7,844 nucleotides of DNA, taken from the NCBI GenBank assembly GCA_022600695.1, contig JAHZJY010000271.1, forward strand, positions 1-7,844, given 5' to 3'. The translations under genes and the position numbers were made by a program. Under the pieces are notes generated by a model. It made no database searches. It saw nothing but the letters and a program-made list of their open reading frames with translations, and was not told the DNA's origin. Below are positions 1 through 6,290 of the stretch, piece by piece. This stretch comes from Actinomycetes bacterium. GTDB lineage: Bacteria; Actinomycetota; Actinomycetes; Mycobacteriales; Mycobacteriaceae. How positions within the stretch are numbered: position 1 is the first letter of the stretch; the number at the start of each line of letters is the position of its first letter.

Positions 1-758
1 ACCGAGGTGCCCAGTCCGGCCAGGGCGGCGGCCGCATCGGCGTCGGCGAGCACCCGCAGATCGATGCGGCCCGAGACAACACCGTCCTCCACATCGTGCA
101 CCGAGTAGGCGACATCGTCGGCCCAGTCCATAACCTGGGACTCCAGGCAGGGCCTGCCGTCCGGGGCACCGGTGCGCACCCAGTCGGCGATGGTGATGTC
201 ATCGGCGTAGAAGCCGAACTTGGTTCGCGGCGCGGCGCGGCGCCACGGATACTTGGTGACTGCGTCCAGTGCCGCCCTCGTCAGGTTGAGGCCCACACCG
301 CGGGAACCATCGGCGACGAGCACTTTGGGCTCGAGACGGGTCAGAATCCGGAAGTTCTGGGCATTGCCCTCGAAACCGCCGATATCCTCGGCGAACTGGT
401 CCAGTGCCCGCTCACCGTTGTGACCGTAAGGCGGGTGGCCGATATCGTGGGCCAGGCCCGCCATATCGACCAGGTCCGGGTCGCACCCCAGCGGGACGGC
501 CATACCCCGGCCGATCTGCGCCACCTCCAGAGAATGAGTGAGCCGGGTGCGCGGAGTATCGCTTTCCCGCGGGCCGACGACCTGCGTCTTGTCGGCGAGC
601 CGCCGCAGTGCCGCGCTGTGCAGCACCCTGGCCCGATCGCGGGCGAAGTCGGTGCGGTGCTCGGTGCTGGTACCGGGCAGCGCCGCGGACTTCGCCGCCT
701 CCGCCACCACACGTTCCCGGTCAGCCTCGTCATAGCCGCCGCTCTGGTTCGTCGTCAC
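1..758 (-). CDS. dgt: Deoxyguanosinetriphosphate triphosphohydrolase-like protein (dGTPase), 3' part outside window
   Basis: HD-domain dNTP triphosphohydrolase, which cleaves a dNTP (typically dGTP) to the nucleoside plus triphosphate and so helps control the cytoplasmic dNTP pool. The window holds the first 252 codons; the family is usually about 420 residues, and the rest runs off the left edge. The metal site is visible: His75 (in RLTHSLE), the His104-Asp105 pair (in [15 protein letters not shown]) and a later Asp (Asp214/215, in [11 protein letters not shown]). These form the H...HD...D pattern of the superfamily. The N-terminal stretch [19 protein letters not shown] is typical of actinobacterial Dgt. 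The start is taken as GTG at 758 (VTTNQSGG). It is the only ATG or GTG between the upstream in-frame stop and the conserved region, although no clear ribosome binding site precedes it. In mycobacteria this gene is followed by dnaG, which would lie outside the window. The gene diverges from the TPM gene across 94 bp. Confidence 0.93.
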   Translation of the reverse strand, partial: MTTNQSGGYDEADRERVVAEAAKSAALPGTSTEHRTDFARDRARVLHSAALRRLADKTQVVGPRESDTPRTRLTHSLEVAQIGRGMAVPLGCDPDLVDMAGLAHDIGHPPYGHNGERALDQFAEDIGGFEGNAQNFRILTRLEPKVLVADGSRGVGLNLTRAALDAVTKYPWRRAAPRTKFGFYADDITIADWVRTGAPDGRPCLESQVMDWADDVAYSVHDVEDGVVSGRIDLRVLADADAAAALAGLGTS

Positions 759-840
759 CGTGGCACAGTCTGCCAGTACGCCGACGGCGGAACGCCACGG
801 TCTTTTGCTGGCGCGATGTCACGGGCCTGCCGCGGGCGAT

Positions 841-846
841 TAGATT
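841..846 (+). promoter_or_regulatory. Possible -10 element (TAGATT) for a leaderless TPM-gene transcript
   Basis: TAGATT fits the actinobacterial TANNNT -10 pattern and ends 6 nt before the ATG at 853, so transcription would begin at or near the A of the start codon. No Shine-Dalgarno sequence lies in front of that ATG, which agrees with a leaderless mRNA, a common arrangement in this order. No convincing -35 was found; TGTCAC at 817-822 is only a weak candidate. The assignment is by position and motif only. Confidence 0.35.
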
Positions 847-852
847 GTCGGC

Positions 853-2862
853 ATGCGCCTCGCCCGTCTGTTCGCCCTGCTCGCCGCGATCCTGACCGCG
901 GCCACCCTGGTGGCCCCGGCAGTGTCCGCCGAGCCGCCGTTCCGGCTGCCCGACTACGTCACCGACAACGCGGGCGTGCTCAACGACCGTCAGCTGGCTG
1001 AGGTCCAGCAGGCTGTCGATCAGCTCTACAGCGAGCGGCGGATCCGGCTATGGGTGGTCTATGTCGATTCGTTCGCCCCCCAGGGCGCGGTCGGCTGGGC
1101 GCAAAAAACCCAGCAGATCAGCGATCTCAGCGCCGACGACGCGGTCCTGGCGGTCGCTACCGGACAGCGGTCGTATGCGTTCCTGGTTTCCCCGGCGGCG
1201 GCGGGCGGCAGCTCGACGAAAATCGACGATATCCGACGCGACCGCATCGAACCGGCCCTGCGCAACGATGACTGGGCCGGCGCGGCGGCAGCCGCGGCCA
1301 GCGGGCTGGCCGGGTTGAGCAGGACCGGCAGCAGTACCGGTGACGGGCCGTCGCTGATCTCGCTGGTGATCATCGCCGGAGGCGGGCTGCTCGTGATCGG
1401 GTCGCTGATGCTCTGGAGCCGCGCCCGGCGACGTAAACGGCACGAGGCTGATGTGGCCAGGGCCAAGGAACTCGATGCGACCGATCCGGAGGAACTGGCC
1501 TCGGTACCGATCGATGCACTCGACGAGCTGTCCCGTTCGATCGTGGTCAAGGTGGACAACGCGGTACGCACCAGCGCCAACGAACTGGTGCTGGCCGTCG
1601 AGGAGTTCGGTGACGCACCGACTGCCCCGTTCGCCGCCGCGGTGGATCATGCCCGGACCACCCTCCAGCAGGCGTTCGCAGTACGCCAGAAACTCGATGA
1701 CGACATTCCCGAACCGCTGTCCGAGCGCCGCGATCTGCTTACCCGCGTGGTGGTGTCCGCCGCGAAGGCCAATGAGGAGTTGGAGGCCCAGAACGCGGCC
1801 TTCCACCAGATGCGTGATCTGGTTTTCAACGCCCCGGAACGACTCGATGCCCTGACCCGGCAACTGGTGACCATCGTCGCGCGCGTCGAACCCTCCCAGA
1901 AGAAGCTGAACGAGTTCCACACCGAATTCGACGAGTCGGCACTGGAATCGGTTTCGCGCAATGTCGACGCGGCTCGGGAGCGGCTGGACTTCGCCGAGCA
2001 GGCCATCACCCGGGGCCGGGAACTGGCGGCAAAACCGGTGGCCGGCGAGGTGGCCGACCTGATCGATTCGGTGCGCGCGGCCGAATCGGCGCTACAGCAA
2101 GCCCGCACGATGCTCGACGCCGTGGACGGCGCGGCCAGCGATATCCGCCGCGCGGTAGCCGAACTACCCGCCGCCATCGAGGACATCCAACGCGGGATCA
2201 GCCAGGCTTCCGGGCAACTGGCCCGGGGCGGGCTGGCTCAGGCAACTGAGATGTCCGCGGCCCGGGACGCCGCCGTCGCGGCCGTCGCGGCGGCGCAGAC
2301 CAACGGCTCCAGCGACCCACTGGGCGCCTTCACCCAGCTGACGCAGGCCGATGCCGACCTGGACCGGCTCCTGGAAGGGGCCGCCGAAGAACGTGAGGCG
2401 GCGGAGCGCCTGAAAAAGTCGTACCGCCAGGCGATGTTCACCGCCCAGTCCCGGGTGCGATCCGTGTCGGACTATATAGACACCCGACGCGGCAGCGTCG
2501 GCCCGGAAGCCCGGACCCGACTCAACGAGGCCGTCCGGCACCTCGAAGCCGCTGAGGCCAAGAGCACGACGAATATCAGCGAGGCGATCGCGCACGCCAA
2601 CGGTGCAGCGACACTGGCCGCTCAGGCACAGCGGCTGGCCAACCAGGACGTTCAAGCCGGGCAGCGCGCGTATCAGGCGCACTACCACGGGCGCGGCCAG
2701 TCCAATATGGGGGCGATGGTCGGCGGAATCATCCTCGGAAGCATCCTCAGCGGCGGATTCGGCGGCGGCGGGGGCGGCGGCTGGACCTCCACCACCTACG
2801 GCGGATCACAGGGCGGCGGGGGCGGCGGCGGCGGGTGGCTCGGCGGCGGCGGGCGGTTCTGA
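853..2862 (+). CDS. TPM-domain exported/membrane protein with long coiled-coil region and Gly-rich tail
   Basis: A 669-residue protein resembling M. tuberculosis Rv2345, which is of unknown function. Residues 1-26 form a signal peptide ending in VSA. Residues about 33-155 resemble a TPM domain (PLPDYVTD-type opening, here RLPDYVTDNAGVLN), a fold found in envelope proteins and linked in some family members to phosphatase activity or photosystem repair; no catalysis should be assumed. Residues 167-187 (SLISLVIIAG...) form a transmembrane helix followed by a basic RARRRKRH stop-transfer segment. This places the TPM domain outside and the remainder in the cytoplasm. Residues about 195-615 are Ala/Glu/Arg-rich and predicted helical or coiled coil. 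Residues 619-669 begin with a small hydrophobic glycine-zipper segment (MGAMVGGIILGSILSGG) and end in poly-Gly runs interrupted by Trp, Thr and Tyr, closing with GGGGRF. The ATG at 853 is the natural start because it opens the signal peptide. The gene stands alone, divergent from dgt and convergent with glyS. Confidence 0.88.
   Translation: MRLARLFALLAAILTAATLVAPAVSAEPPFRLPDYVTDNAGVLNDRQLAEVQQAVDQLYSERRIRLWVVYVDSFAPQGAVGWAQKTQQISDLSADDAVLAVATGQRSYAFLVSPAAAGGSSTKIDDIRRDRIEPALRNDDWAGAAAAAASGLAGLSRTGSSTGDGPSLISLVIIAGGGLLVIGSLMLWSRARRRKRHEADVARAKELDATDPEELASVPIDALDELSRSIVVKVDNAVRTSANELVLAVEEFGDAPTAPFAAAVDHARTTLQQAFAVRQKLDDDIPEPLSERRDLLTRVVVSAAKANEELEAQNAAFHQMRDLVFNAPERLDALTRQLVTIVARVEPSQKKLNEFHTEFDESALESVSRNVDAARERLDFAEQAITRGRELAAKPVAGEVADLIDSVRAAESALQQARTMLDAVDGAASDIRRAVAELPAAIEDIQRGISQASGQLARGGLAQATEMSAARDAAVAAVAAAQTNGSSDPLGAFTQLTQADADLDRLLEGAAEEREAAERLKKSYRQAMFTAQSRVRSVSDYIDTRRGSVGPEARTRLNEAVRHLEAAEAKSTTNISEAIAHANGAATLAAQAQRLANQDVQAGQRAYQAHYHGRGQSNMGAMVGGIILGSILSGGFGGGGGGGWTSTTYGGSQGGGGGGGGWLGGGGRF
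2760..2858 (+). repeat. G-rich low-complexity tract encoding a poly-Gly tail
   Basis: Repeated GGC/GGG codons form multiple runs of three or more G on the plus strand, in two blocks (about 2762-2782 and 2812-2858) separated by a Thr/Tyr/Ser segment. The tract encodes the glycine-rich C-terminus of the TPM protein. It has G-quadruplex potential in DNA or mRNA and is a likely site of replication slippage, so length variation among strains is expected. Confidence 0.7.
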
Positions 2863-2961
2863 TCGCCCGGTCCCGGCCCCGGTCTGCCATGTCCGTTGCC
2901 GCAGGGACGGGGGTGCTGTTTCGAACCTTTGCCCGACAGGGCCGTACCCAGCCGGGTGTTC

Positions 2962-2996
2962 GCCGGCCCGTCCGACCGGTTTCGGGGTCGGCCGGC
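2962..2996. terminator. Candidate bidirectional terminator hairpin between convergent genes
   Basis: CCGACC (2972-2977) and GGTCGG (2986-2991) form a 6-bp stem around an 8-nt loop. The flanking GCCGG (2962-2966) and CCGGC (2992-2996) extend it across a 5-nt bulge on the left arm. It lies in the 196-bp gap between the 3' ends of the TPM gene and glyS, where a shared terminator is expected. There is no T-tract on either side, and GC-rich DNA yields hairpins by chance, so confidence is low. I see nothing else in the 2863-3058 gap. Confidence 0.3.
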
Positions 2997-3058
2997 CCGC
3001 GCGCCCGACCGTGGTCACTCGGAGACGGGAAACAGCGGTAGCAGCCGACCCGGCGGTG

Positions 3059-4453
3059 TCAGCCGATCAACCGGGCGGCCAGGTACCCCGAGACCGCATC
3101 GAGCCCGACCCGCTCCTGGGTCATCGCGTCGCGCTCCCGCACCGTGACCGCCTGATCCTCGAGGGTGTCGAAATCCACCGTCACACAGAACGGGGTACCG
3201 ATCTCGTCCTGGCGGCGGTAGCGCCGACCGATCGCACCGGCGTCGTCGAACTCGACGTTGAAGTTCCTACGCAGCTCGGCCGCCAGATCACGGGCCTTCG
3301 GGCTGAGATCCGCATGCCGGGACAGCGGCAGCACAGCCGCCTTGACCGGGGCCAGCCGCGGATCGAGCCGCAGCACCGTGCGCTTGTCGACCCCACCCTT
3401 GGCGTTCGGCGCCTCGTCCTCGGCGTAGGCGTCGACCAGGAACGCCATGAAGGAACGGGTAAGTCCCGCTGCGGGTTCGATCACGTACGGGATGAACCGG
3501 GTGTCAGCCGCCTGGTCGTAAAACGACAGATCGGTGCCGGAGTGCTTCGAGTGGGTCTTTAAATCGAAGTCGGTGCGGTTGGCAACGCCCTCGAGTTCAC
3601 CCCACGGGTTGCCCTGAAAACCGAACTTGTACTCGATGTCGACGGTGCGGTCTGAGTAGTGCGACAACTTCTCCTTGGGATGCTCGTAGAGCCGGAGATT
3701 GTCCCGTTCGATCCCGAGATCGAGATACCACTGCAGCCGGGTATCAATCCAGTACTGGTGCCACTCCCGGGCGCTATCGGGCTCGACGAAGAACTCCATT
3801 TCCATCTGCTCGAACTCGCGGGTGCGGAAGATGAAATTGCCCGGAGTGATCTCGTTGCGGAAGCTCTTGCCGATCTGACCGATTCCGAACGGCGGCTTGC
3901 GCCGGGAGGTGGTAACCACGTTCGCGAAGTTGACGAAGATGCCCTGCGCGGTCTCCGGCCGCAGATAGTGCAGGCCCTCCTCGCTTTCAATAGGGCCCAA
4001 ATACGTCTTGAGCATCATGTTGAACTCGCGCGGCTCAGTCCACTGCCCTTTGGTTCCACAGTCCGGGCAGACGATGTCGACCATCGTCACCGACTCCGGA
4101 TCGGCGATCTTCTTCTTCTCTGCGTACGCCTCCTGCATGTGGTCCTGACGGTGCCGCTTGTGGCACTGCAGGCATTCGACGAGGGGGTCGTGGAACACCT
4201 CCACATGACCGGAGGCCACCCAGACCTCCCGGGGCAGGACGATTGAACTGTCCAGGCCGACGACGTCATCGCGGCCGGTCACCATCGAGCGCCACCACTG
4301 CCGCTTGATGTTCTCCTTCAGTTCCACGCCCAGCGGCCCGTAGTCCCACGCCGAACGGGTGCCACCGTAAATCTCTCCCGAGGGATATACCAGGCCACGG
4401 CGCTTGGCCAGGTTGACGACGGAATCAATGACGGACGCCACGGTGGGGTGCAC
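3059..4453 (-). CDS. glyS: Glycyl-tRNA synthetase (class II, homodimeric type)
   Basis: Charges tRNA-Gly with glycine in the cytoplasm. The 464-residue product is the length of actinobacterial alpha2-type GlyRS, about 463 residues in M. tuberculosis as remembered. The N-terminus carries VNLAKRRG and SAWDYGPLG. Class II motif 2 is at about 195-223 ([11 protein letters not shown], with Arg199), followed by FEQMEMEFF. Motif 3 is at about 330-343 ([14 protein letters not shown], with Arg333). The anticodon-binding domain occupies about 360-460. Four cysteines, C94-x2-C97 (ECLQCHKRH) and C129-x2-C132 (CPDCG), form a zinc-binding insertion. The start is GTG 4453 ([10 protein letters not shown]), by resemblance to the mycobacterial N-terminus. 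A second GTG at 4441 is possible and has AGGAG 11 nt upstream, whereas AGGA abuts the 4453 start. The reading frame stays open further upstream, but that stretch overlaps the zur gene and has no family similarity. The gene is divergent from zur; a weak -10 (TAGGCT) lies at 4500-4495 on this strand. Confidence 0.96.
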   Translation of the reverse strand: MHPTVASVIDSVVNLAKRRGLVYPSGEIYGGTRSAWDYGPLGVELKENIKRQWWRSMVTGRDDVVGLDSSIVLPREVWVASGHVEVFHDPLVECLQCHKRHRQDHMQEAYAEKKKIADPESVTMVDIVCPDCGTKGQWTEPREFNMMLKTYLGPIESEEGLHYLRPETAQGIFVNFANVVTTSRRKPPFGIGQIGKSFRNEITPGNFIFRTREFEQMEMEFFVEPDSAREWHQYWIDTRLQWYLDLGIERDNLRLYEHPKEKLSHYSDRTVDIEYKFGFQGNPWGELEGVANRTDFDLKTHSKHSGTDLSFYDQAADTRFIPYVIEPAAGLTRSFMAFLVDAYAEDEAPNAKGGVDKRTVLRLDPRLAPVKAAVLPLSRHADLSPKARDLAAELRRNFNVEFDDAGAIGRRYRRQDEIGTPFCVTVDFDTLEDQAVTVRERDAMTQERVGLDAVSGYLAARLIG

Positions 4454-4520
4454 TCCTGTCTTTTCACGAGGTCTGCCGACAGCAAACCCCCAACAGCCTA
4501 GGCGACCGGCCGGCGAAGCT

Positions 4521-4549
4521 TTGACATGTGTCGCCACCCGTGGAATCGT
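4521..4549 (+). promoter_or_regulatory. Candidate zur promoter (-35 TTGACA, weak -10)
   Basis: A perfect -35 hexamer TTGACA at 4521-4526 is followed, after 17 bp, by AATCGT at 4544-4549. The latter keeps only the A2 and T6 positions of a -10 box. The predicted transcription start, about 4556-4558, coincides with the ATG at 4558 and would give a leaderless zur mRNA. The Zur-box palindrome covers this start point, so bound repressor would occlude the promoter. The -35 is clear; the -10 is weak. Confidence 0.4.
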
Positions 4550-4550
4550 C

Positions 4551-4569
4551 ATTGGAAATGATTTCCAAT
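4551..4569. promoter_or_regulatory. Zur box: perfect 19-bp palindrome at the zur start
   Basis: ATTGGAAATGATTTCCAAT is a perfect 9-1-9 inverted repeat around the central G at 4560. Its core TGGAAATGATTTCCA (4553-4567) has the 7-1-7 form and sequence of actinobacterial Zur operators, which are TGAAAATGATTTTCA-like, with one symmetric substitution per arm. An AT-rich perfect palindrome in DNA this GC-rich is very unlikely by chance. It overlaps the probable zur start codon (4558) and lies about 100 bp upstream of glyS, directly before and inside the gene for the matching repressor. Autoregulation by Zur is an inference. A Fur-type iron regulator is a less likely alternative reader. Confidence 0.75.
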
Positions 4570-4980
4570 AGCGGTCCCCGCGCGGCCGGTACCGGGGTGC
4601 GCTCCACCCGCCAGCGCACAGCAATCGTCCAACTCCTCGATGCCGTCGAAGAATTCCGATCCGCCCAGGAACTGCATGACGAACTGCGCCGTCGCGGCGA
4701 GAACATCGGCCTGACAACCGTCTACCGAACGCTGCAGACACTGGCGGCGGCCGATCAGATCGATACGGTGCGCACCCAGACCGGCGAATCGGTCTACCGT
4801 CGCTGCGCCGCGGCCCATCACCATCATCACCTGGTCTGCCGCGGATGCGGGTCGACGGTGGAGGTCAGCGGTCGCGAGGTCGAGGCGTGGGCCGTCGACG
4901 TCGCCGCGGCGCATGGGTTCACCGATGTCAACCACACCATCGAGCTGTTCGGCACCTGCATGGACTGCCGGTCGGGATAA
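4558..4980 (+). CDS. zur: Zinc uptake regulator, Fur family
   Basis: A 140-residue Fur-family repressor, equivalent to M. tuberculosis FurB/Zur. With zinc bound it represses genes for high-affinity zinc uptake and zinc-free ribosomal protein paralogues. The N-terminal winged helix includes GVRSTRQR (13-20) and the recognition region GLTTVYRTL (51-59). The structural zinc site is C94-x2-C97 (VCRGC) with C134-x2-C137 (GTCMDC). Regulatory zinc ligands are expected from Asp69, Cys83 and the HHHHH run at 87-91, as in the FurB structure. The start is uncertain. ATG 4558 ([11 protein letters not shown]) gives a length close to the remembered 130 residues of FurB. The frame is open from GTG 4528, and a further GTG lies at 4597. 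No Shine-Dalgarno sequence precedes 4558, which fits a leaderless transcript. In mycobacteria furB is the second gene of an operon with an ArsR-type zinc sensor (Rv2358); here that gene is absent and zur stands alone, divergent from glyS. Confidence 0.92.
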   Translation: MISNSGPRAAGTGVRSTRQRTAIVQLLDAVEEFRSAQELHDELRRRGENIGLTTVYRTLQTLAAADQIDTVRTQTGESVYRRCAAAHHHHHLVCRGCGSTVEVSGREVEAWAVDVAAAHGFTDVNHTIELFGTCMDCRSG

Positions 4981-4992
4981 ACCCCGGACGAG

Positions 4993-5376
4993 TTAGACCA
5001 ACGCTTCCCGCGCTGCTGCGCCGGCGGCCAGCACCATCAGTATCAGAGTCTGCAGGGCACGGTCGTCGAGGCGCCCGGCCGGAAAGTTGTAACGCAACAC
5101 CACATCGGCATGTCCCCCGGGCAGCTCTGCCAAGGTGACGGTCCCCAGCATCGTCGTCTGCCCAAGCGCGACAACCCGTTGGAACAACTCAGGGTCTGCC
5201 GGCAGGTCCCAGGCCAGCATCTGAGTCAGCGAAACCATCTCCAGTCCGTCGGCGATGGTGACGATCCGCACCAGCGCAACGGTGTCATCGTGCCGGAGGG
5301 TCAGGACACCGTCGTCCGCCGACTCGACGGACATGACCGCCGAGAGAACGTCAGCCATGGTCTCGGCGAGGGACAT
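4993..5376 (-). CDS. Conserved small protein of unknown function (Rv2360c-like)
   Basis: A 127-residue protein that appears equivalent by position to M. tuberculosis Rv2360c. It has no signal peptide and no transmembrane helix. It is acidic and hydrophobic, with an alternating pattern: a first helix ([15 protein letters not shown]), several beta-strand-like segments (GVLTLRHDDTVALVRIV; ADVVLRYNFPAG) and a C-terminal hydrophobic helix (QTLILMVLAAGAAARE). The small alpha/beta layout loosely recalls YbjN or type III secretion chaperone-like folds, but that is a weak impression and no function is assigned. The start ATG at 5376 shares its A with the uppS stop (TGATG), indicating translational coupling; no Shine-Dalgarno sequence is visible. 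The frame is open a further 18 codons upstream, inside uppS, which is less likely to be used. It is the last gene of the era-recO-uppS operon and ends 12 bp from the zur stop. Confidence 0.82.
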   Translation of the reverse strand: MSLAETMADVLSAVMSVESADDGVLTLRHDDTVALVRIVTIADGLEMVSLTQMLAWDLPADPELFQRVVALGQTTMLGTVTLAELPGGHADVVLRYNFPAGRLDDRALQTLILMVLAAGAAAREALV

Positions 5377-6290
5377 CAGGCTCGGCCGAACCGGCGGTTT
5401 CGGTGCACGTATTCCTCGCACGCCGACCACAGGTCACGGCGGTCGTAGTCCGGCCAGAGTTTGTCCTGGAAGACGTACTCGGCATACGCCGCCTGCCACA
5501 ACATGAAGTTGCTCGCCCGCCGCTCTCCGGACGTCCGGATGAACAGATCCACATCGGGGATATCGGGACGGTGCAGATGGTCGGTGATGGTGCGCTCGCC
5601 CACTTGCTCCGGGTCGATGCGGCCCGCAGCGGCCTCGCGCGCGATCCAGCGTGCTGCTTCGGCGATCTCGGCGCGGCCGCCGTAGTTGACGCAGTAGTTG
5701 ACGGTGATGACCCGGTTGTCGACCGTCATCGACTCGGCGATGTCGAATTCCTTGATCACACTTCGCCACATCCGCGCCCGCGAGCCCACCCAACGCATCC
5801 GCACACCCATGATGTCGAGGTTCTCCCGCCTCCGCTTCACCACCTCACGGTTGAAGCCCATCAGGAAACGCACCTCGTCGGTGCTGCGCCGCCAGTTCTC
5901 CGTTGAGAAGGCGTACACACTCAAGTGTTTAATACCCAGTTCGATTGCACCGCAGGTGATGTCGATCAGAACCGCTTCGCCCATCTTGTGGCCCTCGGTG
6001 CGGCTGAGCCCACGCTGGGTAGCCCATCGGCCGTTACCGTCCATCACGATCGCAACGTGCTGCGGCAACTGGTCGGCCGGGATCACCGGCGGCGCCGCCC
6101 TCGAAGGGTGCTGAGGCGGGCGGCGCGGGCCGCCGCCCGCTACGACCGGAAGCTCGGGGAAGATCACCGGCCAACTGGAGGTGTCGGGAAAGATCGGGTA
6201 GTCGGCAGGCGCGGCGGGCAGCTGGGGGTACTGCCCCTTCCGCCTGCGCTCAGCCCCCCGCCAGGAGCTGGCCACCCGGTCCATCGCCAT
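5376..6290 (-). CDS. uppS: Long-chain (2Z,6E)-isoprenyl diphosphate synthase (decaprenyl/undecaprenyl type)
   Basis: A cis-prenyltransferase that condenses isopentenyl diphosphate onto an allylic primer at the membrane face, making the C50/C55 prenyl diphosphate carrier for peptidoglycan and arabinogalactan precursors. By resemblance to M. tuberculosis Rv2361c (296 residues) the product is probably decaprenyl diphosphate. The 304-residue protein shows the family motifs in order: MDGNGRW at 83-89 with catalytic Asp84, TEGHKMG at 98-104, FSTENW at 128-133, VNYGGR at about 191-196, RTSGE at 252-256 with the diphosphate-binding Arg, and [12 protein letters not shown] at 260-271. Residues 1-75 are a Pro-rich extension ([17 protein letters not shown]) of the kind found in mycobacterial orthologues. 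The start is ATG 6290, chosen because AGGA lies 8 nt upstream; ATG 6284 and GTG 6275 are alternatives. The gene overlaps the recO 3' end by 41 nt and shares one base with the next gene, consistent with one operon. Confidence 0.95.
   Translation of the reverse strand: MAMDRVASSWRGAERRRKGQYPQLPAAPADYPIFPDTSSWPVIFPELPVVAGGGPRRPPQHPSRAAPPVIPADQLPQHVAIVMDGNGRWATQRGLSRTEGHKMGEAVLIDITCGAIELGIKHLSVYAFSTENWRRSTDEVRFLMGFNREVVKRRRENLDIMGVRMRWVGSRARMWRSVIKEFDIAESMTVDNRVITVNYCVNYGGRAEIAEAARWIAREAAAGRIDPEQVGERTITDHLHRPDIPDVDLFIRTSGERRASNFMLWQAAYAEYVFQDKLWPDYDRRDLWSACEEYVHRNRRFGRA
6116..6140. repeat. GC-rich inverted repeat inside the uppS 5' region
   Basis: GCGGGCGGC (6116-6124) and GCCGCCCGC (6132-6140) are perfect inverted copies around a 7-nt spacer, whose outer bases (G6125, C6131) also pair. 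The repeat encodes part of the Gly/Pro/Arg-rich linker ([10 protein letters not shown]) of the UppS N-terminal extension. It may form an mRNA hairpin after the uppS start, but biased codons in a GC-rich low-complexity segment can produce this by chance. There is no T-tract, so it does not look like an intrinsic terminator. Confidence 0.4.

Noticed and set aside
96..1001. 301-codon plus-strand frame
   Set aside because: It is antisense to dgt and then overlaps the start of the TPM gene; its Arg/Gly/Pro-rich composition is typical of a GC-rich shadow frame, and the minus-strand HD-domain protein is unmistakable.
1048..1920. 290-codon minus-strand frame inside the TPM gene
   Set aside because: It is antisense to a recognised protein, has no recognisable motif, and is open only because of the high GC of the complementary strand.
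2603..3562. 319-codon plus-strand frame spanning the TPM tail and the end of glyS
   Set aside because: It crosses the convergent gap and two recognised genes in the wrong frame, with no family resemblance.
4528..4557. Upstream GTG start of zur at 4528
   Set aside because: It would put the whole Zur operator and the promoter -10 zone inside the coding sequence and add residues not seen in the mycobacterial protein; it cannot be fully excluded.
4454..4741. N-terminal extension of glyS to an upstream start at 4741
   Set aside because: The extra 96 residues overlap zur on the opposite strand, look like shadow sequence, and are absent from remembered GlyRS proteins, which begin near [10 protein letters not shown].
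4816..4830. Run of five histidine codons in zur that could look like an engineered tag
   Set aside because: It matches the native metal-binding His-rich segment of mycobacterial FurB and is internal to the protein.
4549..4935. 128-codon minus-strand frame opposite zur
   Set aside because: It is antisense to a clear Fur-family gene, with no motif of its own.
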